Positions 43,839 to 52,949 are shown, counted from the stretch's first letter. The stretch is 64,000 bases of DNA from Runella aurantiaca (GCF_003339505.1 NZ_QPIW01000008.1:176705-240704); one strand, 5' to 3'. Notes: generated by a model not told the origin, from the sequence alone. A program made the numbers and translations.

Positions 43839-44597
43839 ATGAAAATCATTGACCTTTCCGTGACGATTTCTGAGGAAATCAAAGAGCCACTTCCCACCAA
43901 AATCGTCTATGAAGACCACAAAGAAGGGGCGAAAAAAATGGGGGGAAAACTCTTTGAAGGCATCGCGGGCGATGTGTTTATTGACGGTAACGGCCCCGCA
44001 GGGGAATTTCTGACCGTGACGAGCCACTGCGGAACGCACGTGGATGCACCCTATCATTATTTCCCGACAAGTGAGGGAAAACCTTCACGTACGATTGATG
44101 AAATGCCGTTGGATTGGTTCTTTCACGATGGCGTAGTGCTGGATTTTACCGACAAGCCCGACGGCTATATGTTTGAGCCGGAAGATTTGATCGAAAAACT
44201 GGCGGCCATCAATTATACCCTCAAACCCTTTGACATCGTGCTGATTCGTTGCGATGCCGATAAGCGTTTGCACGACCCCGATTTTGTAAAAATTCATGTT
44301 GGTGCTTCGGCCAAAGCGACGCATTGGCTCATTGACCAAGGCATAAAAGTGATGGGCACCGATGGTTGGGGCTGGGACATTCCGCTGCATATTCAGGCGG
44401 CCGATTATCGGGCCAATCCGCGCCCGGGTATCATCTGGCAGGCGCATTACGTGGGTATCGAAAAAGAATATTGCCAAATCGAAAAAATGGCCAACCTCGA
44501 CCAATTGCCGCCGTTTGGCTTCAAAGTGGCTTGTTTCCCCGCCAAAATCAAAGCCGCAAGTGCGGGCTGGACACGCGCCGTGGCGATTATTGATTGA
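43839..44597 (+). CDS. cyclase/kynurenine-formamidase-family protein
   Basis: A 252-aa protein of the cyclase (PF04199-type) family. The metal motif HxGTHxDxPxH is seen as 'SHCGTHVDAPYHY' (HCGTHVDAPYH), with supporting 'MGTDGWGWDIPLH'. Members include kynurenine formamidase, isatin hydrolase and ring-opening or ring-closing hydrolases. It may hydrolyse a cyclic intermediate or lactone. It is the last catalytic gene of the aromatic block and is separated from the preceding gene by a hairpin repeat, so its expression may be lower or independent. Confidence 0.87.
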   Translation: MKIIDLSVTISEEIKEPLPTKIVYEDHKEGAKKMGGKLFEGIAGDVFIDGNGPAGEFLTVTSHCGTHVDAPYHYFPTSEGKPSRTIDEMPLDWFFHDGVVLDFTDKPDGYMFEPEDLIEKLAAINYTLKPFDIVLIRCDADKRLHDPDFVKIHVGASAKATHWLIDQGIKVMGTDGWGWDIPLHIQAADYRANPRPGIIWQAHYVGIEKEYCQIEKMANLDQLPPFGFKVACFPAKIKAASAGWTRAVAIID

Positions 44598-44648
44598 CGG
44601 TCTGTGGGCCATAATTCATTCATTATCGAATATAAACCAATTATACAA

Positions 44649-45035
44649 ATGAAAAATATTTTATCAATCGGCGCTCTAAGCCTATTTTTTCTCCTTACTT
44701 CAACTGCCCTGAAGGCTCAGGATTCCAACGCTTATTTTGTGGGCAAATGGGATATTATGGTAAAAGGTACTCCCGAGGGTGACGTAGTTTTGCATGCACT
44801 CATTGATTCAAAGGAAGAAAAGTTGTCAGGGAGCTATGTCAAAGAAGTGGACGGTAAAAAAGAAGAGCCCGTAATGATGAAATCAGTAGAAATAAAAGGG
44901 CAGGAAGTCATTTTAGCCTTTACCATTGCTGGGTACGATGTGACCATGAATCTCATTAAGAAAGATGAAGACCATGCTGACGGTAATATGATGGGTATGT
45001 TTGAGTGCAAAGCCACGAAAGTGAAAAGTAAATAA
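44649..45035 (+). CDS. small secreted protein of unknown family
   Basis: The ATG at 44649 starts a signal peptide (MKNILSIGALSLFFLLTSTALKA); about 128 aa in all. The rest is beta-rich ('FVGKWDIMVKGTPEGDVVLH', 'LSGSYVKEVDGK', 'EVILAFTIAGYDVTMNLI') and reads like a small lipocalin- or calycin-like beta barrel. No cysteine pairs or catalytic motif. Such proteins accompany periplasmic glycosidases in Bacteroidota without known role. It precedes the GH3 gene by 38 bp. Confidence 0.65.
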   Translation: MKNILSIGALSLFFLLTSTALKAQDSNAYFVGKWDIMVKGTPEGDVVLHALIDSKEEKLSGSYVKEVDGKKEEPVMMKSVEIKGQEVILAFTIAGYDVTMNLIKKDEDHADGNMMGMFECKATKVKSK

Positions 45036-45073
45036 CCAAAGCCGTCCCTTTTATTCACCTAACCAAGTTGTAA

Positions 45074-47374
45074 ATGATGAAAAAGTACACCTTACTGTTG
45101 CTGATTTTAACCTTCGCGCTTTCGCCGATGTATGCCCAAACCAAATGGAAAGAAACCCCAAAAGGAAGTTTTAATTTGGTCGAAAATCAGGGAGGACAAA
45201 CGTTAGGTTATTCGCCCATGTCAGGGGTGAAAATTTTGACCGTCAACGGATTGGCGTTTAAAGATTTAAACAAAAACGGCAAACTGGATGCGTTTGAAGA
45301 CTGGCGTTTGCCGTATGACCAACGCTCCAAAGATTTGGCGTCCAAACTGAGTATTGAAGAAATCGCCGGTTTGATGCTGTATTCGTCGCATCAGTCCATT
45401 CCTGCCCGCGCGGGAGGGTATTTTGCCGGAACGTACAACGGTAAACCTTTCAAAACCGGAGAAACCGACCCGACGGAGTTGACCGACCAGCAAAAGGAAT
45501 TTTTGAAAAAAGATCACCTGCGTCATGTGTTGGTCACCACGGTGCAATCGCCCGAGATTGCGGCGCAATGGAACAACAAATTGCAGGCATTTTGTGAAAG
45601 TGTAGGTTTCGGTATTCCCGCCAACAATAGCTCGGACCCGCGCCACGGCACCAGAGCCAAAGCGGAGTTTGACGCGGCTGCGGGCGGTGAAATCTCCATG
45701 TGGCCAAGTCCCTTGGGAATGGCCGCCACATTCGACCCAACGTTGATTGAAAAATTTGGTAAAATCGCGGCGGACGAATACCGCGCTTTGGGTATTACTA
45801 CGGCTCTTTCGCCCCAAGTTGACATTGCTACCGAACCGCGTTGGGGTCGTTTCAATGGTACGTTTGGCGAAAGTCCGTTGCTTTCGGCGGCCATGGGACA
45901 AGCCTATTGCGATGGTTTTCAATCGAGTGTTTGGGGAGCGAAAAGTGTCAATGCGATGGTAAAACACTGGCCCGGCGGCGGTTCGGGCGAAGCGGGGCGT
46001 GACGCACACTATGCCAATGGTAAGTTTGCTGTTTATCCGGGCAATAATTTTGATGCTCATTTGATTCCTTTTACGCAAGGAGCCTTTAAGCTGAAAGGAC
46101 AAACCAAAATGGCTTCGGCGGTGATGCCCTATTATACAATTTCGTGGAATCAGGATAAAAAATACCACGAAAACGTAGCAAATAACTACAACAAATACAT
46201 CATTACTGACTTACTCCGTAACAAATATGGCTACGACGGCGTAGTGTGTACCGACTGGAACGTAACCAAATTGCACACTTCAATGGATTCGTTTTTAGAC
46301 GGTAAATCGTGGGGAGTAGAGAATCTTTCATTGGGGGAACTTCACTACAAAGCCTTAATGGCGGGCGTTGACCAATACGGTGGCGTAAATGATATGAAGC
46401 CAATTTTGGAAGCGTATCAGTTGGGGGTAAAAGAACACGGCGAAGCAAAAATCAGGGCCAGAATGGAGCAATCAGCCGTGCGTTTGCTGCGCAATATTTT
46501 CAGAGTTGGCGTTTTTGAAAATCCTTACCTAAACCCCGAAGAAACCAAAGCCATCGTGGGGAAACCCGAATACATGAAGGCGGGCTACGAAGCACAGTTG
46601 AAATCCGTCGTGCTTTTGAAAAATCAGGCGAAAGCATTGCCAGTCACTTCGAAAAAGACCGTGTATGTTCCGAAGCGTTTTTCCCCGGCGGGCCGTAATT
46701 TTCTCGGAGTGGAAACACCCGCGACAACGGAATATCCCGTAAATATTGACATTGTCCAAAAGTACTACAACGTCACTGACAATGCCGATGAGGCTGATTT
46801 TGCGCTGGTGTTTATCCAAAATCCAACGGCCACCATTGGGTACGACAAAGAAGATTTGAAAAAAGGCGGCAACGGTTATATTCCCATCAGTTTACAATAT
46901 GGTGACTACACCGCTACCGATGCCCGTGAAAAAAGCATTGCCGGCGGCGACCCACTGGAGAATTTTACTGACCGTGGTTATAAAAACAAATCGACCAAAA
47001 CGGCCAACGTTACCGACGCGCAATTAGTGACCGAAACCAAAGCAAAGATGAAAGGCAAGCCCGTCGTGGTTTCCGTCAATGCATCCAATCCCATGGTTTT
47101 TGCCGAAATTGAGAAAGATGCCTCGTCCATTTTGGTGAGTTTTGGTGTACAAGACCAAGCTATTTTGGACATCGTTTCGGGCAAAGCCGAGCCTTCGGCG
47201 CTGTTGCCCATGCAAATGCCGGCCGACATGAAAACCGTTGAAAAGCAAGCCGAAGATGTGCCTTATGACATGACCTGCCACAAAGATTCGGAAGGAAACA
47301 GCTACGATTTCGGATTTGGAATGAACTGGAAAGGCGTTATCAACGATGCCCGTAAAACGATGTATCGGAAGTAA
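45074..47374 (+). CDS. GH3 glycoside hydrolase, secreted
   Basis: A 766-aa GH3 protein with a signal peptide (MMKKYTLLLLILTFALSPMYA; either of two adjacent ATGs may be used). N-terminal 'KDLNKNGKLDAFEDWRLP' is the EF-like extension also found in the GH3 at 23491. 'NNSSDPRHGTRAKAEFD', 'VKHWPGGGSGEAGRD' and 'GYDGVVCTDWNVTKLH' (nucleophile D394) are the catalytic signatures. It should release a beta-linked sugar in the periplasm. Homology to the 23491 enzyme is clear by eye, but it has a longer C-terminal part. It closes the aromatic operon region and is followed by a palindromic element. Confidence 0.9.
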   Translation: MMKKYTLLLLILTFALSPMYAQTKWKETPKGSFNLVENQGGQTLGYSPMSGVKILTVNGLAFKDLNKNGKLDAFEDWRLPYDQRSKDLASKLSIEEIAGLMLYSSHQSIPARAGGYFAGTYNGKPFKTGETDPTELTDQQKEFLKKDHLRHVLVTTVQSPEIAAQWNNKLQAFCESVGFGIPANNSSDPRHGTRAKAEFDAAAGGEISMWPSPLGMAATFDPTLIEKFGKIAADEYRALGITTALSPQVDIATEPRWGRFNGTFGESPLLSAAMGQAYCDGFQSSVWGAKSVNAMVKHWPGGGSGEAGRDAHYANGKFAVYPGNNFDAHLIPFTQGAFKLKGQTKMASAVMPYYTISWNQDKKYHENVANNYNKYIITDLLRNKYGYDGVVCTDWNVTKLHTSMDSFLDGKSWGVENLSLGELHYKALMAGVDQYGGVNDMKPILEAYQLGVKEHGEAKIRARMEQSAVRLLRNIFRVGVFENPYLNPEETKAIVGKPEYMKAGYEAQLKSVVLLKNQAKALPVTSKKTVYVPKRFSPAGRNFLGVETPATTEYPVNIDIVQKYYNVTDNADEADFALVFIQNPTATIGYDKEDLKKGGNGYIPISLQYGDYTATDAREKSIAGGDPLENFTDRGYKNKSTKTANVTDAQLVTETKAKMKGKPVVVSVNASNPMVFAEIEKDASSILVSFGVQDQAILDIVSGKAEPSALLPMQMPADMKTVEKQAEDVPYDMTCHKDSEGNSYDFGFGMNWKGVINDARKTMYRK

Positions 47375-47416
47375 AGGAGACTTTTAGACCTTTCGGTCGC
47401 TGTTCAAATAGACTTA

Positions 47417-47574
47417 CTATATGTTGGTTATCAGTTAATTAAAAAAAAGAACACGGATGACGCGGATGTTCCAACACGGATTTTTTCAGGATTTTTAATA
47501 AATCCTGAAAATCCGTGTTCCCGAACGTTTTCGGGATCTGTGTCATCCGTGTTCTACTATAGCTAACATATATA
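47417..47574. repeat. nested palindromic element (MITE/REP-like)
   Basis: The spacer 47375-47649 holds three nested inverted repeats: outer TATATGTTGGTTAT/ATAGCTAACATATA (12 of 14 bp), middle GAACACGGATGAC (47449-47461) / GTCATCCGTGTTC (47542-47554), and inner AACACGGATTTTTTCAGGATTT / AAATCCTGAAAATCCGTGTT (47473-47519). The words AATCCGTGTT recur at 63737-63777. It can fold into one long hairpin and may end transcription of the GH3 gene. Confidence 0.65.
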
Positions 47575-47649
47575 ACTCGCTGATTTATAATAACCTGAAT
47601 GAGAATCGGAAACTAAAAAATTAGGAAGGGTAAGCAATGAAAATCAAAC

Positions 47650-48552
47650 ATGGCAAGCGGAAATGAGATACCTGTTTTAAAACCTGAAATTTCACCGGGT
47701 TTTCATTTCGAGACCATCGAATGGCAGCAACCCCTGTTTGCAGAAGCGCACCACGAGCTTTTTCACATAAACCGATTGGAGGATTTTCGGGACAAAATCA
47801 AATTTCCTCTGCCTCCTCACCGCAAAACGGTTTACGATTTTATTTTTTTGACCAAAGGTGAATCAAAAAGAAGCAAAGGACTCAACGAATACACATTTGG
47901 CGAGGATACTTTCTTCTTTTTGCCCGCCAATCAAATCACCACCCATCAGTCCATGAGCGAAGATGCTCGTGGCTTTTTTTGTCATTTCGACGTTCAAATC
48001 TTCCGTTTGGGCGGTTTACAAATGCCCTTGGAAAATTTTTCGTTTCTTCAGTTTCTGGCCAATCCATTACTTAAAATACCGAAAGCAGTTCAAAAACCGA
48101 TTTTGAATATTCTGGAAAGGCTGAAAGAACTCTATCAGGAAGACCAGAAAGGGGATTTTGGATTGATTGCTACGTATTTGTTGGCGCTGTTGATTGAAGT
48201 GAAAAAATTTGTCCCTACCGAAAAAAAACTCCCCAAAAATTCAGCAGTTCTGGTAACGCAGCAATACAAAAATGCATTGATGCAGTACATCTATCAGAAG
48301 CAACATGTGTTAGATTATGCTGATTTATTGAATGTTACGCCCAATCATTTGAATAAGTGCGTAAAAACTACCACCGGCAAAACAGCGCAGGACTTGCTTA
48401 ACGAAATGCTCATTTTGGAAGCGAAGTCGCTGCTGAAATATTCTAATCTTCAAATTGCCGAAATTGCCGTAAAGCTCTGCAATCAAACACCCAGCAATTT
48501 TGCCCGGTTCTTCAAAAGCCAAACGGGCATCAGTCCAAAAGAATACCAATAA
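47650..48552 (+). CDS. AraC-family regulator
   Basis: A 300-aa AraC-type protein, paralogous to the one at 28561 along its whole length: 'HHELFHINRLEDFRDKIKFP', 'FFLPANQITTHQSMSEDARG', 'NVTPNHLNKCVKTTTGKTAQ', 'NFARFFKSQTGISPKEYQ'. N-terminal cupin-like sensor and C-terminal double HTH. The nearest downstream genes are the TonB receptor, esterase, GH35 and GH3, so these are its likely targets. The 11-base word shared by the promoter regions of the receptor and the esterase could be a promoter or its site. Confidence 0.92.
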   Translation: MASGNEIPVLKPEISPGFHFETIEWQQPLFAEAHHELFHINRLEDFRDKIKFPLPPHRKTVYDFIFLTKGESKRSKGLNEYTFGEDTFFFLPANQITTHQSMSEDARGFFCHFDVQIFRLGGLQMPLENFSFLQFLANPLLKIPKAVQKPILNILERLKELYQEDQKGDFGLIATYLLALLIEVKKFVPTEKKLPKNSAVLVTQQYKNALMQYIYQKQHVLDYADLLNVTPNHLNKCVKTTTGKTAQDLLNEMLILEAKSLLKYSNLQIAEIAVKLCNQTPSNFARFFKSQTGISPKEYQ

Positions 48553-48634
48553 ATTTCAATTTGATTGATATTGAATAGTATCGGCGTTTTTTTGATTCAC
48601 AACCCATGTCTTTTTTGTCTTAGTTTTGTCATAG

Positions 48635-48645
48635 AATTTGTGCAA
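48635..48645 (+). promoter_or_regulatory. shared AATTTGTGCAA promoter-region motif (copy 1)
   Basis: AATTTGTGCAA lies 113 bp before the TonB receptor start, preceded by TTTTTTG (48611-48617). The same word with TTTTTG upstream precedes the esterase at 51810. TAGAATTTG here resembles the Bacteroidota -7 element with one extra base. Confidence 0.35.
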
Positions 48646-48685
48646 ATAATCAAAGCAAATTGAGAAGTCTGTTTGCATAAAAAAA

Positions 48686-48713
48686 GCTGATAACGCCTGC
48701 CAGCGCTATCAGC
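48686..48713. other. hairpin in the TonB receptor leader
   Basis: GCTGATAACGC (48686-48696) pairs with GCGCTATCAGC (48703-48713), one mismatch, 45 bp before the start codon. An A-run precedes it, so it could act as a terminator only on the minus strand, where no gene ends. It may stabilise or regulate the receptor mRNA. Confidence 0.45.
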
Positions 48714-48758
48714 CGAAAGTTTTGCCATCTGAGAATTTAACAAAACCCATTCAAAGCA

Positions 48759-51605
48759 ATGAAAAAAAATGTACTTCCGAAAGGAATGCTCGCACTTTTT
48801 GTGTTGATCCTATTCAGTATTTCCACGTTTGCCCAATCAGGCAACATTTCAGGAAAAATTACGGATGCCAAGGGCGAAGCATTGGTTGGAGCTTCGGTGA
48901 TCGTCAAAGGTACGACCAAAGGCTCTTCGGCCGATAAAACGGGCGCGTTTAGGATTGAAAACGTTGAAAATGGCTCGTACACGCTTATTACTTCTTTTAT
49001 TGGTTATCAAAGCAAAGAGGTGAGCGTTACCGTACCACAGTCGGGGAGCTTGTCGATTTCACTTCAAGATGATGCCGCCGCGTTGGATGAAGTGGTCGTA
49101 ACGGGAGTGTTTGACAAACGAACCAAAATGAATGCTTCGGTAGCGATTTCTACCTTGAATACCAGACAGATAGAGGGAGTTGTGCCAAATAGCTCGGCTG
49201 ACTTGCTCAAAAACTTGCCGGGCGTTTATGTGAATACTTCACGGGGAGAAGTCGGCAACGCTATTTATACCCGAGGATTGAACTACAACGGCGGCTTTTT
49301 CTACGTTTCGATGCAGGAAGACGGCCTGCCTGTGATGGGTATTTCGGGTCTTGTGCAGCCCGATGGCTATCTTCGGGCCGACGCTACGCTCAACAGAATT
49401 GAGGCTGTAAGAGGAGGTACGGCTTCTATTTTAGGGCCAAATGCACCGGGTGGTTTATTCAATTACGTTTCAAAAACGGGAGGCCAGACGCTGGCGGGTG
49501 AAGTTCGCGCCAGATTTGGTTTGGAAGGAAACGGACAAAGCCCTTATTACCGTGCCGATTTCAACGTAGGTGGGCCACTTTCAAAAGATAAGTCATTGAC
49601 TTTCAACGTAGGTGGTTTTTACCGTAATGCCGATGGCCCTAAATATCCGGGTTATAAATTGAGCTATGGTGGACAAGTGAAGGCAAATGTGGTAAAGAAT
49701 TATAAATCAGGCTCTTTGAAACTGTACGCTAAGATTTTAGATGACCATACGGCCCCTTTTGAATTTACGCCTTCCGTTGACTTTGAAAACCCAAGACCTG
49801 CGGGAAGTTTTACCAATACCAGCTCGACCTTGATTCAATCACAGCAATTTACCGTACCCAAAAACCTTTCGGGTGCGTCAAAAGATATTGAATATGATAC
49901 CCGCAAAGTGGGTTCATACACTGAAAAAGCAATTGGTCTAAACTGGGAACAGAACTTCGGAGAAGGTTGGACTTTCAACAATAATTTTAAGATTTCTAAC
50001 AAAGATAACATCAGCCAAACAACGGCGGTGGTGTTTCCTTTCAGGGTTGATCAGGTGGTTTTTTACGGGGTGAGCGGCAACGTGGCGAGATTCGGGACGT
50101 ATGAGTTTTATAACCCTGCTACTGGACAAAGCTACGGTACAGTGCAACAATTGCCCCCGGCAGGTGGTGGCATTCGTTTTATCCCCAATAACCTAACCCT
50201 TCCAGGAAGCGATGTATTGCCAAACGCCGTTTTTTATAATCCCAATCCTTACGGAGAAGTAGGTCTGAATGACGTAATTGACCAGGCCACTCTTTCAAAG
50301 AAATTCAAAAAGATGACCTTCACGGGTGGTTTGTATTATTCATCAACCAAGGCCAATCGTTTCTCAATGATACCATCGGGCCAAAGTTTTGCGACGATTG
50401 AAGACCAACCCAAAACGGTGGCCATTCGCTATACAAATTTGGGCGGAGCAAAGTTTGAATTAACAAACCCAAATGGTATTACAAATTTTGGCGGAAGTGG
50501 CGTCTATGAAAATGAAGCAACGGTCAAACAAATTGCGCTGTTTTTAGGCCATAATTGGGACGTAACCGAGAAGCTGAATATTGACTGGGGTATCCGGGCC
50601 GAAAACTTCAACATCAAATCAAGCTTTACTACGCCCAAACGCGTAACTCCTGATAGCCCAACGGGCGCTGATGGCAACGCCGCAACGCTTTACGATAATC
50701 GTATATTTACCGCCAATCCTACGCAAAGTTTTGATAAAAGCCTTTCTTTCAGTGATGTAATCTCCTACTCATTTGGGGCCAATTATAGGGTGAATGATGG
50801 ACTTGCCATCTATGGTCGCTATTCACAAGGACGTAAAACCCCAGATTTGAGTTATTTCATGGACATTGCTAATCAACAACTTACTTCGGGCATTTCTGTT
50901 GAAGCACAAGACATCAAAATGGCGGAGTTTGGGTTGAAGTATAAAAGCAAAAACCTGAACCTTTTCGTTACGCCATTCTATACCTTGGCAAGCAATATTC
51001 CTAATTTCCAGATTTTCCAAAATGCAGATGCTACCTACTATGCCCCCGCTCGTGTATATCAAAAAATCGAAACCAAAGGGTTGGAATTAGAAGGTAATTA
51101 TGTTTTCAGCAAAAACCTTAGTATTCGTGCCGTTGGAACAATCCAAACTTCGGTGGCAAAAGAATTTGGTGTATGGTTGGCCAATGCCAATGGCCCTGCT
51201 GATGATGTGAAAGTAACTTATGATGGTGGTAAAAACGATAATATCGCCAATATGTTTACCGTGACGCCCACTTACAGCAATGATAAGCTGACGGCATCTC
51301 TCAACTGGCAATACATGGGCAAGCGCTGGGCAAACGTCGGAAATGCCTTCCAATTGCCGTCTTTCAACGCTTTTGATTTGAATGCCTCGTACAAAATCAC
51401 GAAAAATATTCAGGCCAATGCATCGGTAAATAACATTCTCAATACGTATGGTATCATGGGTTGGGCCGCGCCTGGAGGTTTTCCTGCCGCTTTGGATACC
51501 CAAGGTTTTACGAAACAGATGTTAGAATCCAACAAACAGGCCATTTATGCCACTTTACCTATCATGCCAAGAGCCTATTTTCTGACGCTGAGTTATAAGT
51601 TTTAA
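48759..51605 (+). CDS. TonB-dependent receptor, no SusD partner
   Basis: A 948-aa outer-membrane protein with a signal peptide (MKKNVLPKGMLALFVLILFSISTFA). Residues ~25-110 are a carboxypeptidase-regulatory-like/CarboxypepD domain ('GNISGKITDAKGEALVGASVIV'). The plug (~115-230) has 'NLPGVYVNTSRGEVGNAIYTRG' and 'RIEAVRGGTASILGPNAPGGLFNYVS'; the rest is a 22-strand-type barrel ending in the aromatic 'YFLTLSYKF'. No susD follows; the next gene is an esterase. It resembles FecA/FhuE-type receptors more than SusC, which suits a small substrate such as a siderophore or a phenolic glycoside. Confidence 0.9.
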   Translation: MKKNVLPKGMLALFVLILFSISTFAQSGNISGKITDAKGEALVGASVIVKGTTKGSSADKTGAFRIENVENGSYTLITSFIGYQSKEVSVTVPQSGSLSISLQDDAAALDEVVVTGVFDKRTKMNASVAISTLNTRQIEGVVPNSSADLLKNLPGVYVNTSRGEVGNAIYTRGLNYNGGFFYVSMQEDGLPVMGISGLVQPDGYLRADATLNRIEAVRGGTASILGPNAPGGLFNYVSKTGGQTLAGEVRARFGLEGNGQSPYYRADFNVGGPLSKDKSLTFNVGGFYRNADGPKYPGYKLSYGGQVKANVVKNYKSGSLKLYAKILDDHTAPFEFTPSVDFENPRPAGSFTNTSSTLIQSQQFTVPKNLSGASKDIEYDTRKVGSYTEKAIGLNWEQNFGEGWTFNNNFKISNKDNISQTTAVVFPFRVDQVVFYGVSGNVARFGTYEFYNPATGQSYGTVQQLPPAGGGIRFIPNNLTLPGSDVLPNAVFYNPNPYGEVGLNDVIDQATLSKKFKKMTFTGGLYYSSTKANRFSMIPSGQSFATIEDQPKTVAIRYTNLGGAKFELTNPNGITNFGGSGVYENEATVKQIALFLGHNWDVTEKLNIDWGIRAENFNIKSSFTTPKRVTPDSPTGADGNAATLYDNRIFTANPTQSFDKSLSFSDVISYSFGANYRVNDGLAIYGRYSQGRKTPDLSYFMDIANQQLTSGISVEAQDIKMAEFGLKYKSKNLNLFVTPFYTLASNIPNFQIFQNADATYYAPARVYQKIETKGLELEGNYVFSKNLSIRAVGTIQTSVAKEFGVWLANANGPADDVKVTYDGGKNDNIANMFTVTPTYSNDKLTASLNWQYMGKRWANVGNAFQLPSFNAFDLNASYKITKNIQANASVNNILNTYGIMGWAAPGGFPAALDTQGFTKQMLESNKQAIYATLPIMPRAYFLTLSYKF

Positions 51606-51623
51606 TGGTAGGTTGAAAAGCCT

Positions 51624-51657
51624 AAAAACGGGATGGAGGTTACTCTGTCCCGTTTTT
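51624..51657 (+). terminator. terminator of the TonB receptor gene
   Basis: AAAAACGGGA (51624-51633) and TCCCGTTTTT (51648-51657) form a 10-bp stem with T-run, 18 bp after the stop at 51605. Confidence 0.8.
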
Positions 51658-51755
51658 AATGTTTGTTGTTCATGAGTTGCAGTATTATGGTCTTATCTGA
51701 TTGATTTTGCCTATTTTTTGGCGATTTATGCCCATCTTTTTGACATTGTTATGGT

Positions 51756-51768
51756 TAAATTTGTGCAA
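51756..51768 (+). promoter_or_regulatory. candidate promoter with AATTTGTGCAA (copy 2)
   Basis: TAAATTTG (51756-51763) fits the Bacteroidota -7 consensus TAnnTTTG exactly and overlaps AATTTGTGCAA (51758-51768). It is 42 bp before the esterase ATG at 51810. TTTTTG at 51737-51742 is too near for the usual -33 spacing, so the promoter call is tentative. Confidence 0.4.
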
Positions 51769-51809
51769 TTTTTTATTGAAACTATACTAAAATATTGACT
51801 GGCAAAACA

Positions 51810-52949
51810 ATGAAAAACATCCTATTCGTCCTGTTGACATTCGCTCTTTTCAATGCGGCATTTGCGCAATTTCCTCAACGCACCCCCACGCCCAACGATA
51901 CCCTGAAATCAATGCAAATCGTAGCTGGCGGTAAGGTGAAATTCAGTATTTATGCGCCCAAAGCTTCGGAAGTGACTGTGATGGGCGATTATGCGCCTCA
52001 ATTTGGTGCGGATAAACTCACCAAAGATGCCGTAGGGGTATGGACATTTACCACGGATTATGTCGTAAAACCAAATGTCTATACCTACGATTTTATGGTG
52101 GATGGGTTAAAGGTTTTTGACCCGAAAAATGCACAATACAAAGAATCAAACTCGGGTTTTTCCAACCTTTTTGAAGTGAAAGGAGCCGAAAATGATTTTC
52201 AAAGTCTGAAAGATGTGCCACACGGCAAATTGGAAAAAGTACTATACACTTCTTCGGCTTTAGGTGGAATTACCCGTCGTTTGCACGTTTATTTACCACC
52301 GCATTATGACGAAATCAGCAAAAAAGAAAAACTTCCTGTATTGTATCTACTTCACGGCGGTGGCGACAACGATGCCTCTTGGACAACCGCTGGTCGTGCC
52401 AATTTGATTCTGGATAATCTCTATGCCGAAGGTAAACTCAAACCGATGATTGTGGTGATGCCCGCAGGTCATACGCCCGTTCAGGGCTTTTTCATGGGGG
52501 CCGGCGACAAACAGGACCCTTTTTGCCGTGATTTTGTGCAAGACATTGTGCCGTTTATTGAGAAAAACTACCCTGTTTCTGCCAAAAGAGAGCACCGGGC
52601 AGTGGCGGGCCTTTCCATGGGTGGTATCCAAACCATCAACTTGGCTTTGTGGAACCCTACGCTTTTCAGTCATGTGTTTCCCATGAGTACGGGGTATTTT
52701 CCTGATGCCATCAAAGAAATTACGGAAAAGCACGCGACTGTGATGACCAATCCTGAAATCAATCAATTCAAAAACTTTACGATTTATATGGGAGGTGAAC
52801 AGGACATTGCCTACAAAAACAACCTGAATATGATGAAAATGTTTGATGGATTTGGTATAAAATATACCTACCAAAACGGCACTGGTGCCCATACTTTTTT
52901 GGCTTGGCGTAGGAATCTGTCCGAATTTGCTCCCTTGCTTTTTAAATAA
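51810..52949 (+). CDS. CBM48-type N-domain + esterase-D-like esterase
   Basis: The ATG at 51810 begins a signal peptide (MKNILFVLLTFALFNAAFA); the track-type TTG five codons upstream is less likely. About 379 aa: E-set/CBM48-like domain ('VKFSIYAPKASEVTVMGDYAPQ', 'GVWTFTTDYVVKPNVYTYDF'), then an esterase-D fold with GLSMGG (S269), 'LPVLYLLHGGGDNDASW' and the histidine in 'GTGAHTFLAWRR'. Paralogue of the enzyme at 12371. Followed after 15 bp by GH35 and then GH3, forming a deacylation and deglycosylation operon. Confidence 0.86.
   Translation: MKNILFVLLTFALFNAAFAQFPQRTPTPNDTLKSMQIVAGGKVKFSIYAPKASEVTVMGDYAPQFGADKLTKDAVGVWTFTTDYVVKPNVYTYDFMVDGLKVFDPKNAQYKESNSGFSNLFEVKGAENDFQSLKDVPHGKLEKVLYTSSALGGITRRLHVYLPPHYDEISKKEKLPVLYLLHGGGDNDASWTTAGRANLILDNLYAEGKLKPMIVVMPAGHTPVQGFFMGAGDKQDPFCRDFVQDIVPFIEKNYPVSAKREHRAVAGLSMGGIQTINLALWNPTLFSHVFPMSTGYFPDAIKEITEKHATVMTNPEINQFKNFTIYMGGEQDIAYKNNLNMMKMFDGFGIKYTYQNGTGAHTFLAWRRNLSEFAPLLFK

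Noticed and set aside
48686..48713. Terminator for the AraC gene ending at 48552
   Set aside because: The stem is followed by CGAAAG rather than a T-run on the plus strand.
48759..52949. SusC/SusD-type polysaccharide utilisation locus
   Set aside because: There is only a receptor; no SusD-like lipoprotein or surface glycan-binding partner follows it.
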